Source: Sphaerochaeta halotolerans
GTDB taxonomy: Bacteria > Spirochaetota > Spirochaetia > Sphaerochaetales > Sphaerochaetaceae
Length of the DNA: 64,000 nt
Assembly (NCBI RefSeq): GCF_003429665.1
Contig: NZ_QUWK01000002.1
Span: 62,001 to 126,000, forward strand
Direction of reading: 5' to 3'
Positions 8,256 through 15,895 of the stretch are shown here, piece after piece. Position 1 is the first letter of the stretch. Every line of letters starts with the position of its first letter. The translations under genes and the position numbers were made by a program. Below the pieces are notes generated by a model that was given only the letters and a program-made list of their open reading frames with translations, did no database searches and had not been told where the DNA came from.

Positions 8256-8907
8256 TCTGTCCCCACTTTCCATTTCACTTCGTGCAGCCTGTATCGCAAC
8301 CTTCATTGTGTTTGTCCTGGGGACCTTGGCTGCCCGGCTTGTCCTTGGTCTGAAAGGAAAGCTTGCTTCTTTCGTGGATACCGTGTGTACCCTTCCTCTT
8401 GTGCTTCCTCCTACAGTCCTCGGATTTTTCCTGTTGGTCTTGTTTGGGAAGCATGGGCCTTTGGGGGCTCTCCTGTCTCAATTCGGTCAGAGCATCATTT
8501 TTACGTGGTATGCAACGGTTCTTGCCGCAGTGGTGGTTTCGTTTCCCCTCATGTATCGAAGTGCTCGAGGTGCTTTGGAACAAGTAAATTCAGAGCATGT
8601 CTGGGCGGCCCGGACACTGGGGATGCATGAAGGGAGCGTGTTCCTGCATATTATGCTCCCTGAGGCATGGCCAGGCATCATGGCAGGAATTACCCTGAGT
8701 TTTACTCGAAGCCTGGGGGAGTTTGGTGCTACGTTGATGATTGCCGGTAATATCCCCGGTAAGACACAGACAATTCCGATGGCCATTTATTTTGCAACCT
8801 CATCAGGAGATATGCGAACTGCATGGATCTGGGTTGGCCTCATGATGCTGCTCTCTTTCCTCTCCTTGGGGTTTTCTTCCTATCTTGCTGCAAGGAGAGA
8901 GCAATGA
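8248..8907 (+). CDS. modB: Molybdate ABC transporter permease ModB
   Basis: The 219-residue protein has five or six hydrophobic segments and the permease loop EAWPGIMAGITLSFTRSLGEF near residue 140, where the ATPase docks; SLGEFGAT is typical of ModB and sulfate permeases. TLPLVLPPTVLGFFLL near residue 50 is another ModB signature. ATG 8248 lies inside the end of modA after a TAAGGA site. It ends in an ATGA overlap with modC. Confidence 0.92.
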   Translation: MFDLSPLSISLRAACIATFIVFVLGTLAARLVLGLKGKLASFVDTVCTLPLVLPPTVLGFFLLVLFGKHGPLGALLSQFGQSIIFTWYATVLAAVVVSFPLMYRSARGALEQVNSEHVWAARTLGMHEGSVFLHIMLPEAWPGIMAGITLSFTRSLGEFGATLMIAGNIPGKTQTIPMAIYFATSSGDMRTAWIWVGLMMLLSFLSLGFSSYLAARREQ

Positions 8908-9614
8908 GTCTTTCAATCGACGCACAGCTTTCCATTGCAAAAAAAACTCATAGCGAGCCGTTTACCCTTGATGTTTCCTTTACCGTTGGGAATGGTGAGA
9001 TCCTGGGATTGCTTGGACCATCGGGTTGTGGAAAAAGCATGACACTCAAATGTATTGCAGGGATTATCAATCCAGACAAGGGGAAGGTCCAGCTCGGTGG
9101 GGTTGCCTTGTTTGATGGGGAGAAAGGTATTTCTCTCCCGACAAGACAACGTCGTGTGGGCTACTTGTTTCAATCATATGCCTTGTTTCCGCATATGACA
9201 GTCGCTGCAAACATATGTTGTGGTATGACAAGAATGCCCAGGGAGAGCAAAGAACAGTATAGGCACCGTTGCCGAGAGGAGTTACATGCCTATCTTGAAC
9301 TCCTGCACATGGAACAATTTGCCCAGAGTTATCCCAGACATTTGTCAGGGGGGCAACAACAACGGGTGGCATTGGCGAGGTTGCTTGCATCAAGACCCGA
9401 TGCAATATTGCTTGATGAACCTTTTTCAGCTCTGGATGACGAGTTGAAAGATTCTATTGACCAAGAGTTGAAAGCAACCTTGCTGAAAACACAATGCCCT
9501 GTTGTGTTTGTCTCCCATAATGCCCAGGAGATTCAGCGGTATTGTTCCCGCACATTGCACTTGGTGCATGGGCATCTGCGGCAGGAGGGGAAGTCTGGGT
9601 GTCAGCAGCGCTAA
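8904..9614 (+). CDS. modC: Molybdate ABC transporter ATPase ModC, short form
   Basis: The 236-residue ATPase has Walker A GPSGCGKS near residue 37, signature LSGGQQQR near residue 150, Walker B AILLDEPFSALDD and the switch histidine in VSHNAQEI. Classical ModC is about 350 residues because it adds a C-terminal Mop/TOBE domain for molybdate feedback; that domain is absent. Gene order modABC and overlapping starts make the assignment firm. The next gene lies convergent 28 bases downstream, with no strong terminator visible between them. Confidence 0.9.
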   Translation: MSLSIDAQLSIAKKTHSEPFTLDVSFTVGNGEILGLLGPSGCGKSMTLKCIAGIINPDKGKVQLGGVALFDGEKGISLPTRQRRVGYLFQSYALFPHMTVAANICCGMTRMPRESKEQYRHRCREELHAYLELLHMEQFAQSYPRHLSGGQQQRVALARLLASRPDAILLDEPFSALDDELKDSIDQELKATLLKTQCPVVFVSHNAQEIQRYCSRTLHLVHGHLRQEGKSGCQQR

Positions 9615-9641
9615 AAGGCTCAAAGGCCGAGTGATTGGCAC

Positions 9642-10349
9642 TTAGACAGGGACAACACTTCGGTTATGTCCTCGCAGTCCTACGTGGACACCCTGGTTGA
9701 TAAGCTGAGTTCTCTCCGGATGAGCAAGAATCCATTTGTTGTTTTTCAGCAACAACTTCGATTCGGGGTCTTTGCTTCGAGAAACTTTCTCAGCCAAACG
9801 CTCGGACAGTGGCTCATTTGTACCCTTGGGAAGCACAATGATGGACTTGAATCCTTCCTTCGATACCCCACAGGGGGCAAGATGCAGGACATTAGCCTCA
9901 ACGATGACAGCTGAACCTTTTGGGAAAAAGAACAGTTCAGCGGAAAGCGTGTCAACGGTGTTGAACTCCTTCAATGCAGAGAACGGGGTTAAGAACTGCA
10001 GGCAATCGGTAACTGCGATGAATAGTTCTGGGCTCTTGTGGTACTCCATCCCATTGATGCTTTGATTCTTTCCATTACAGTACCCAATTTGGATGTCTTG
10101 GCCACCATAATAGAGTTTGAGTTCCTCTACCAGTGCCTTCTCTTCCAGCTCTGGAAGGAATGTCTCATAGATACTGTCATTTTCAGGAATATTGGTCACG
10201 CGATCGGCAAGAGCAACCAAGTATGCTGTATCAAGGTCATGGAGAATCCTTCCATACTGTCTAAAACGGGAAGACTCAATAGAGTGAATGTTCTCGTTTG
10301 GATTACTCTGCACAAGATCCAACGGAACGTGAAATTGGGATATTTTCAT
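9642..10349 (-). CDS. DUF4867-type protein, last gene of the sulfoquinovose operon
   Basis: The 235-residue soluble protein looks like the DUF4867 family (opening with a sugar-enzyme-like KISQFHVP, then FRQYGRILHDLDTAYLV). It contains a cupin-like patch GSAVIVEANVLHLAPCGV near residue 150. ATG 10349 follows GAGGTGA; an upstream in-frame start at 10364 would overlap that site. No function is proven for the family. I recall an unassigned DUF4867 member in Firmicutes sulfoquinovose clusters, which fits its place here, four bases behind the exporter gene. A role as mutarotase, epimerase or accessory isomerase for sulfo-sugars is only a guess. Confidence 0.65.
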   Translation of the reverse strand: MKISQFHVPLDLVQSNPNENIHSIESSRFRQYGRILHDLDTAYLVALADRVTNIPENDSIYETFLPELEEKALVEELKLYYGGQDIQIGYCNGKNQSINGMEYHKSPELFIAVTDCLQFLTPFSALKEFNTVDTLSAELFFFPKGSAVIVEANVLHLAPCGVSKEGFKSIIVLPKGTNEPLSERLAEKVSRSKDPESKLLLKNNKWILAHPERTQLINQGVHVGLRGHNRSVVPV

Positions 10350-10353
10350 TGTA

Positions 10354-11097
10354 TCACCTCGCAAATAATAGCATCACTATACCAGTAGCCAGCAACATGG
10401 AAAAGACGATCAAGGAAAAATGACGAGCTTCAACCTTGTCATGAATATATTCACCTGCAATAATCCCCGCTATCAAAAAAGGGACAAGAGACAAGGTGGT
10501 TTTAGCAACCGGTGGGGTTAGGGAACCCTCAATGAGATACCCTGCTATGATGATGGTGTTCAGTGTGGTCCAAAGAAGGCAGAGTGTTGCCCTGAACCTG
10601 CCCTTGTCTGGCAGTGTTCTCGTTGCATACAGCACCACAAGCGGACCACCTGAGGAGAAAACCCCGTGGATGATGCCTCCAAGAAAGAGCAGCAAATAAT
10701 AGGGAAGTGCTTTGTGCCCTGTAGGTGGAGAGCTTTTTTCTGTCCTTCTTGCCTGACGATAGAGTTGTGTGAGTGAGACTACAATGATAAAGACAGCAAG
10801 TAGCAGGTTCAGCGTACCACTTTGTTGTGAGCGAAACAGGTACATGCCTATAGGGAGCCCAAGCAGCATCAAAGTGGTGATAATGGTATATTGCTTCCAG
10901 TCAATTTTGGAGAAATTTCGTATCACAATATACACTGCCAACAACCAAGCCAATATGGTAATGACTTTTACTGCTGTCTTTACTCCCAGCAACGCACTGA
11001 CAAAGGGCATGGCAAGGACTGAGCATCCAAAGCCAGTAACCGCTTCAAGGGAATGGGTCACAAAGACTACCAGTCCACTGAGGACCAAGGTGGTCAC
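10354..11097 (-). CDS. TauE/SafE-family sulfonate exporter
   Basis: The 247-residue protein is almost wholly membrane, with about eight hydrophobic segments. THSLEAVTGFGCSVLAMPF at the start and GGIIHGVFSSGGPLVVLY near residue 140 are the paired repeats of the TauE/SafE (DUF81) family, whose members export sulfite, sulfoacetate or other C2-C3 sulfonates. The start overlaps the dehydrogenase stop by four bases. In the proposed sulfo-TK route its cargo would be isethionate, the end product that the cell cannot use. Confidence 0.85.
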   Translation of the reverse strand: MTTLVLSGLVVFVTHSLEAVTGFGCSVLAMPFVSALLGVKTAVKVITILAWLLAVYIVIRNFSKIDWKQYTIITTLMLLGLPIGMYLFRSQQSGTLNLLLAVFIIVVSLTQLYRQARRTEKSSPPTGHKALPYYLLLFLGGIIHGVFSSGGPLVVLYATRTLPDKGRFRATLCLLWTTLNTIIIAGYLIEGSLTPPVAKTTLSLVPFLIAGIIAGEYIHDKVEARHFSLIVFSMLLATGIVMLLFAR

Positions 11098-12263
11098 AGT
11101 TTTGCCTCCAAGAGAGAATAGAGGTCCTCCATTGGTAGAGGGGGTGTCTGGTTGTGCAGTTTTGCATCTGTTTCAACTCGGGAGAATTCCTTCCGGATTG
11201 TGTTACGGTCAAGATTCAGTGAGAGATCCTTGAATGTTCTTGGAATTTCCAGATGGGAGAGCAAGGATGCTATGTCACTCTTGAGGGCGAAGACCAGGTC
11301 ATCTGTTTTCTCTTGTTCCGGATGCATCAGCTTGCCGAGTTTTGCAAGTTCCTCACGGTTCTGAGTATCCCTTACAGCCCAATCGAAGACTTCGAGCATG
11401 GTAAATGCACAGGAGAGCCCGTGCGGTATATGCCAAGACTCAGAGAGAATGAAGGAAATGGCATGTCCTGCAGCTGTTCCCGTCAGATTGAAGGCGATTC
11501 CTGCTTCGTTGGACGCCTTGAGCATTTCCTCCTGCAGGGAGCTTCTCTCTTGGTTGTTTACCGTAGCATCATAGAGCTTTGGGATTGTCTGGAGAACCGT
11601 ATGTGCGGCGTCCCTTGCGCATTCCCTGGTATTATCAGTGCTGTTCTTGTTCCATATGGATTCCAGGGCATGGTCCAGTGCATCCAATCCTGTTGCTGCG
11701 CAGAGCTTTGGAGGAACTGAGTCGAGCAGGGAAGCTATCAGGACTGCCGTATGTGCACTCATAAGTGGGGACCCCAAGGTGTGCTTTCTCCCCGTACTAT
11801 CACTGTAGACCCCAACTTTTGTGACCTCTGAACCAGTGCCAGCAGTAGTAGGAATCAGAACCAATGGCAGGGAACGGGTGGTGATGGGTTTGCCCTGCAA
11901 ATATGACTCCAGTGAGCCTCTATTGGTCATCAACATTGCCAATGCTTTTGCAGAGTCAAGTACACTACCGCCTCCAATACCGAGAATTATATCGGTATTC
12001 GAGAACCGGTCGTCATGAAACATTGACTCAATATCTATGGCCCTCGGGTTTGGTTGCACCTGGCTGAATACCTCAACTGGGGTGAGGGCTGCCAGTTCAT
12101 CAATCAAAACCTGTTTCCCTTGTATGGGTGCGTCGTCAGTGACAACACTGACATGCAACAATCCTGGCTTCATTGCAGTATATCGCAGTATCCTTTCAAG
12201 AGCTGACCCCTGCATACTGGTAAAGCTCAAGATGTGAACCGGACTGAGCAGACTGCTGATCAT
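11094..12263 (-). CDS. sqwF: Iron-containing alcohol dehydrogenase, probable sulfoacetaldehyde reductase
   Basis: The 389-residue protein is a group III (iron) alcohol dehydrogenase: NAD site GGGSVLDSAKA near residue 98, TTAGTGSE near residue 140, and metal ligands within GLDALDHALE, GTAAGHAIS and SWHIPHG. Related enzymes such as SarD of Bilophila reduce sulfoacetaldehyde to isethionate. Its position between the RpiB-like isomerase and a sulfonate exporter in a transketolase-based sulfo-sugar operon supports that role, which would re-oxidise NADH. Four-base overlaps with both neighbours indicate tight coupling. The symbol follows the Clostridium sulfo-TK naming as I recall it and is inferred from context. 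Confidence 0.78.
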   Translation of the reverse strand: MISSLLSPVHILSFTSMQGSALERILRYTAMKPGLLHVSVVTDDAPIQGKQVLIDELAALTPVEVFSQVQPNPRAIDIESMFHDDRFSNTDIILGIGGGSVLDSAKALAMLMTNRGSLESYLQGKPITTRSLPLVLIPTTAGTGSEVTKVGVYSDSTGRKHTLGSPLMSAHTAVLIASLLDSVPPKLCAATGLDALDHALESIWNKNSTDNTRECARDAAHTVLQTIPKLYDATVNNQERSSLQEEMLKASNEAGIAFNLTGTAAGHAISFILSESWHIPHGLSCAFTMLEVFDWAVRDTQNREELAKLGKLMHPEQEKTDDLVFALKSDIASLLSHLEIPRTFKDLSLNLDRNTIRKEFSRVETDAKLHNQTPPLPMEDLYSLLEAKL

Positions 12264-12730
12264 AAAAAGTTCTCCTCTTCAATGGCCTGGACCTGTTTGA
12301 ATGCATTACTGAGGAAATCCTTCTTGAATTCCATTTTCTGGGTGAATGCCATTGCCAGCCAGGCATCCACAATTTGAATGCCAAGGAAGGGAGCGGTAAT
12401 CCATCCTCCCATGGTAATGACATTTGCATTGTTTACGATTTTCGCCCGTTCGGCACTGAAGATGCTATCCACCACACAGGCATAGATGCCTTTGTACTTG
12501 TTGGCAACAATGGCCATACCCTGTCCAGTCCCACATATCAAGATGCCTTTCTCTGCTTTCCCCTCCTGGATGGCTCCAGCAACCTTGGGAGCCTGTATGA
12601 AGTAGGGTTGGGGGTTTTCAGCAGATTCAATGCCGAAGTCAAGGACTTCATATCCCTGCTCTTGGAGGTGTTTGGCGATCTCTGCTTTGAGTGGGAATCC
12701 CGAAAGGTCTGATGCAATTGCTATGTTCAT
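12260..12730 (-). CDS. sqwI: RpiB/LacAB-family isomerase, probable 4-deoxy-4-sulfoerythrose isomerase
   Basis: The 156-residue protein has the RpiB/LacAB fold signature, with the catalytic cysteine in ILICGTGQGMAIVANK near residue 66. The phosphate-recognition features of ribose-5-phosphate isomerase B are changed: the usual DHxG near residue 9 is DLSG, the usual GSR after the second strand is GGW, and the C-terminal arginines are absent (KKDFLSNAFKQ). That suggests a substrate without the normal phosphate. In the sulfo-TK pathway the homologue SqwI converts 4-deoxy-4-sulfo-D-erythrose to the ketose. The surrounding operon of transketolase halves and sulfonate exporter fits. Confidence 0.8.
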   Translation of the reverse strand: MNIAIASDLSGFPLKAEIAKHLQEQGYEVLDFGIESAENPQPYFIQAPKVAGAIQEGKAEKGILICGTGQGMAIVANKYKGIYACVVDSIFSAERAKIVNNANVITMGGWITAPFLGIQIVDAWLAMAFTQKMEFKKDFLSNAFKQVQAIEEENFL

Positions 12731-13665
12731 GATTTGCTCCTTATAGAAAGTACTTTCCTTACAATCTCTTCTGCAGTGAGCTTATAGTACGTTTGCAGCC
12801 ACGCTTGTGTTCCTACCTGACCAAACTCGTCATGGATGCCTACCATCTCCATGGGGGTGGGGTAGTGCGTGCTGAGCAAGTTGGCCACTGCAGCTCCAAG
12901 CCCCCCTGCTATCTGGTGGTTCTCGGCAGTTACGACTGCCCCGGTTTTCTTTGCATATGAGAGAACCAGGTCTTCATCCAGAGGCTTGACTGTATGCATG
13001 TCGATGACAGCTGCCGAGATGCCTTGTTCTTCCAGTAATGCTGCCGCCTTGATGGCCTCAGGAACAAGAATGGCTCCCAGAGCAATGATGGTTACATCAG
13101 TACCGTCCTTGAGGACCTTTCCTTTCCCCAGGGTGAATACTTCATCTTCTGCATACAATGGCTGTATTGCCTTTCGATGGAGCCGCATGTAGGTACAACC
13201 GTATAGTTTGGCGCATTCTTGAACCAAAGCCTTCAAACTCACAGGATCGGAGGGTTCCAGAATAGTAAGATTCGGAATCATGCGCATCAGGCCAATGTCC
13301 TCGAAGGGCATGTGTGTCCCTCCATTGAAGGCTGCGCTGATGCCAGGGTCTGTTCCCACCAGTTTTACATTCAGTTTTGCGTAGTTTGCCGAAATGAAGA
13401 ACTGGTCGAAGACTCTCCGACTTGCAAAACAACCAAAGGTTGCAGCAAACGGGATTTTCCCCGCTGCACTGAGTCCGGCTGCCAAACCGACCATGTTTGC
13501 TTCTGCAACGCCGACATCAACTGCACGTTCAGGGAATTGTTGTTTGAACGGTATTGTGCCCGATGCTTTCATAAGATCGGCTTCCAAGACCATGATTCTT
13601 TCATCGCTGTGTGCCAGACCAAGGAGGGTATCACAATAGACGCCTCGCATCTCTTTCGTTTCCAT
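12727..13665 (-). CDS. sqwH: Transketolase C-terminal subunit, probable 6-deoxy-6-sulfofructose transketolase
   Basis: The 312-residue protein holds the pyrimidine-binding and C-terminal domains of a split transketolase: VDVGVAEANMVGLAAGL near residue 48 with the catalytic Glu, TDPGISAAFNGGTHMPFEDIG near residue 107, and the C-terminal AVVTAENHQIAGGLG. With its partner it should bind TPP at the subunit interface and pass two-carbon ketol units. In the sulfo-TK route the same enzyme acts twice, on 6-deoxy-6-sulfofructose and on 4-deoxy-4-sulfoerythrulose, with glyceraldehyde 3-phosphate as acceptor. An ordinary pentose-pathway role is the alternative, but the operon argues against it. Confidence 0.82.
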   Translation of the reverse strand: METKEMRGVYCDTLLGLAHSDERIMVLEADLMKASGTIPFKQQFPERAVDVGVAEANMVGLAAGLSAAGKIPFAATFGCFASRRVFDQFFISANYAKLNVKLVGTDPGISAAFNGGTHMPFEDIGLMRMIPNLTILEPSDPVSLKALVQECAKLYGCTYMRLHRKAIQPLYAEDEVFTLGKGKVLKDGTDVTIIALGAILVPEAIKAAALLEEQGISAAVIDMHTVKPLDEDLVLSYAKKTGAVVTAENHQIAGGLGAAVANLLSTHYPTPMEMVGIHDEFGQVGTQAWLQTYYKLTAEEIVRKVLSIRSKS

Positions 13666-13677
13666 GTTGTCTCTCTC

Positions 13678-14499
13678 CTATTCGAGTGCCGCGATGGCTT
13701 CGTTTGCAGTGTTCAGGTCGAAGGCCATATTATGGTTCGCTACATTGCCTTCACAGAATGCAGCCCCCTTCCCTTTTATGGTGTCAAGGATGATCATCGC
13801 TGGTTTCCCTCTCTGCAATTTTGCTGTTTCGATTGCATTGTCCATGGCCGAAAGGTCATGTCCATCAATGCGTTGGGTGAACCAACCGAAGCTGTTCCAT
13901 TTTCCCTCGATATCCCCAAGGTTTAGGATTTCATCGGTGGTTCCATCTATCTGCATTTTATTGTAATCGGTGAAGGCGATGAGATGGTCCAGCTGATAAT
14001 GTGAAGCAAACATGGCGGCTTCCCAGTTCTGCCCTTCCTGGCTCTCCCCATCCCCGATGATTGCATAGACGTATGTATCTTTCTTATCCATCTGTATCGC
14101 ATAGGCAAGACCACAGGCAGCAGAGAGTCCTTGTCCAAGTGATCCTGTAGTCATATCGATGCCCTTTGTTTTGGTTCGGTCGCAATGACTGGGGAGATTG
14201 GTACCACCTTGGTTGAGTGTTTTTAATTCCTCCATCGGGAAAAATCCCTTCAGTGCAAGTGTAGCGTAGAGAGCCGGGCCTGCATGTCCTTTGGAAAGTA
14301 CCAACAGGTCTCTTTCTTCCCATACTGGATTGGTGGGATCGATTCGCATTACCTTCCCGTAGAGAAGGGCGAGAAGATCGACAATCGATAGGGCTCCTCC
14401 AATATGTCCGACACCAAGATTGCCGATGGTGAACAGCGTATTTTTGCGAATTTCCTTGGCAAAGGATGCCAGTTGTTTGGATTGTTCTGAGGCGAGCAT
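13678..14499 (-). CDS. sqwG: Transketolase N-terminal subunit, probable 6-deoxy-6-sulfofructose transketolase
   Basis: The 273-residue protein is the TPP-diphosphate-binding half of a split transketolase. The TPP motif begins GDGESQEGQNWEAA near residue 149 and ends at DYNKMQIDG; LGVGHIGGALS and SKGHAGPALYATLALKG supply conserved histidines. It is the first gene of a six-gene reverse operon running to 9642, preceded by a GAGAGG site and by a promoter carrying a palindrome shared with the sqwD operon. Paired with the following gene it forms a complete enzyme of about 585 residues. Confidence 0.84.
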   Translation of the reverse strand: MLASEQSKQLASFAKEIRKNTLFTIGNLGVGHIGGALSIVDLLALLYGKVMRIDPTNPVWEERDLLVLSKGHAGPALYATLALKGFFPMEELKTLNQGGTNLPSHCDRTKTKGIDMTTGSLGQGLSAACGLAYAIQMDKKDTYVYAIIGDGESQEGQNWEAAMFASHYQLDHLIAFTDYNKMQIDGTTDEILNLGDIEGKWNSFGWFTQRIDGHDLSAMDNAIETAKLQRGKPAMIILDTIKGKGAAFCEGNVANHNMAFDLNTANEAIAALE

Positions 14500-14516
14500 A
14501 AGGATACCTCTCTAAT

Positions 14517-14537
14517 AGTTTCTTAGTGAAAGTAACT
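14517..14537. promoter_or_regulatory. Operator 1 of the sulfoquinovose island
   Basis: AGTTTCTT-AGTGA-AAGTAACT is an inverted repeat (7 of 8 positions) that covers the -10 box and start of the sqwG promoter. The same site with the same spacing occurs at 15830-15850. Together they give AGTTACTT-N5-AAGTAACT as a consensus, most simply bound by the ROK regulator encoded between them. Confidence 0.75.
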
Positions 14538-14563
14538 ATAATCCATACGAACAACCTTGTAAA
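14535..14563 (-). promoter_or_regulatory. Promoter of the reverse sqwG operon
   Basis: On the reverse strand TTTACA (14563-14558) and TATAGT (14540-14535) are 17 bases apart, about 40 bases before the sqwG start codon. The operator overlaps the -10 box. Confidence 0.6.
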
Positions 14564-14622
14564 GCTACTTCCTGTGGATTTTTTTCCTAGATGGGATTAG
14601 ACTGAGCGAAAAGGAAGGATAT

Positions 14623-15786
14623 ATGCAAGGCAATCCGCTCAGAACGGCTGATTTACGGGTACATAACCAGAACATTGTACTCTCCATGATTCATGCTACC
14701 GGTAGGCATGGGATCAGTCAGTCTGAGGTTGTACAGAAAACTGGGTTGAAAGCTCCTACGATTTTCCGAATTTTTTCCTCATTGGAGGAAGATGGCTTGA
14801 TTGAATCAATCGAGGGAGGGAGTGAGGACTCCACCATCCGAAAGGGACGCCGTCCAGTTTTTTATGTAGTGTCCGAGAATGCCCGATTCACCATAGGACT
14901 TGAGTTCTGGACCGCTTTTCTCTCTCTTGGTGTGTTCAATTTCCAGGGAGAAAGAATCCACTCAGCAATGCATCCCCTCCCGGAGCATGTACAAGCACAG
15001 GAAGTGACAGATCTCATTGTCACTGAGATTGAACGTGTACTATTTGATTTACACATTGAGAAGGAACGTGTAATAGGAGTGGGAGTTGCTGCTCCAGGAC
15101 AGGTCGATCTCGAACGGAAACGGGTACGCTACTATCCAAGAATAGAGGGGATGAAGGACATTGCCTTGGTTGCAGAGTTGGAGTCCCGTTTGGACATTCC
15201 TGTCATGATCCACAACAACTGTAGTGCCCTTGCATTGAGTGAATACCGTCACGGGGGGTATGACCACCAAGGGAGTATGTTCACATTCCTGCTTAGAACC
15301 GGGGTCAATGGTGCATTTGTGCATGATGATGAAATCTATGTGAATAGCGGAAACCAGACAATCGAGACAGGTCATATTCCAATCAATGCTGATGGACCAA
15401 GGTGCAGCTGTGGTTCACGAGGTTGTTTGCAGGCCTATCTGCAGGACCTCGATCCAAACTCATTGGATTTACGACTCGCGCTTTTTGAGGGGCTCGATGC
15501 AAAATTGCAGGCAGGAGATCCGGTTGCTAGGCGTACGATTGAGCGAGCTGCAGGATATCTTGTGGTTGCCATCAGAGTGCTGATGAGGCTTTTTGCACCC
15601 AAGTCATTCCTGTTCGTGGGGTGCTGCGATGTAGTTGCAGAGGCAATTCGAGACCAAGTTATTCGATTGCTTGATGAACCTGATGCGTTCAGTGTTGAAC
15701 CCCCACGTATTTTTGCGACAGCCTACGACCCTCTTCTTGCACAGAAGGGTGCTTCTGATTTGGTGTTGCAGGAGTTCTTCCGGTAA
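14623..15786 (+). CDS. ROK-family transcriptional regulator of the sulfoquinovose island
   Basis: The 387-residue protein has an N-terminal winged helix (HGISQSEVVQKTGLKAPTIF, about residues 29-48) and a C-terminal ROK sugar-kinase-like domain. The zinc motif CSCGSRGCLQAYL near residue 264 and the GHIPI that precedes it are typical of ROK repressors such as XylR and NagC. It lacks a clear phosphate-binding start of true kinases, so sensing rather than catalysis is expected. It is transcribed between the two SQ operons, divergent from sqwG and 110 bases ahead of sqwD. Two identical-architecture palindromes on those promoters are its likely targets; the inducer would be SQ or a sulfo-sugar intermediate. 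Confidence 0.85.
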   Translation: MQGNPLRTADLRVHNQNIVLSMIHATGRHGISQSEVVQKTGLKAPTIFRIFSSLEEDGLIESIEGGSEDSTIRKGRRPVFYVVSENARFTIGLEFWTAFLSLGVFNFQGERIHSAMHPLPEHVQAQEVTDLIVTEIERVLFDLHIEKERVIGVGVAAPGQVDLERKRVRYYPRIEGMKDIALVAELESRLDIPVMIHNNCSALALSEYRHGGYDHQGSMFTFLLRTGVNGAFVHDDEIYVNSGNQTIETGHIPINADGPRCSCGSRGCLQAYLQDLDPNSLDLRLALFEGLDAKLQAGDPVARRTIERAAGYLVVAIRVLMRLFAPKSFLFVGCCDVVAEAIRDQVIRLLDEPDAFSVEPPRIFATAYDPLLAQKGASDLVLQEFFR

Positions 15787-15803
15787 AAAATTTCAGATTT
15801 TTA

Positions 15804-15832
15804 TTGACGAGTCCTTGTTTGTGGTATTTACT
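15804..15832 (+). promoter_or_regulatory. Promoter of the sqwD-ABC-yihQ operon
   Basis: TTGACG (15804-15809) and TTTACT (15827-15832) are separated by 17 bases, in the gap between the ROK gene and sqwD. Confidence 0.55.
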
Positions 15833-15850
15833 TACTTATGGAAAGTAACT
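15830..15850. promoter_or_regulatory. Operator 2 of the sulfoquinovose island
   Basis: ACTTACTT-ATGGA-AAGTAACT is an inverted repeat (7 of 8) with the same length and right arm as the site at 14517-14537. It overlaps the -10 box and the predicted start of the sqwD transcript, so a bound repressor would block it. Confidence 0.75.
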
Positions 15851-15895
15851 AAATTGAGCACCTTTGGTTTGCTCATTCGGAATGAGGAGTAGTGT

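Noticed and set aside
12260-14499. Reading the transketolase halves and RpiB-like gene as a pentose or galactose-6-phosphate (LacAB) pathway
   Set aside because: The isomerase lacks phosphate-binding residues, and the operon ends in a sulfonate exporter and shares operators with a sulfoquinovosidase operon.
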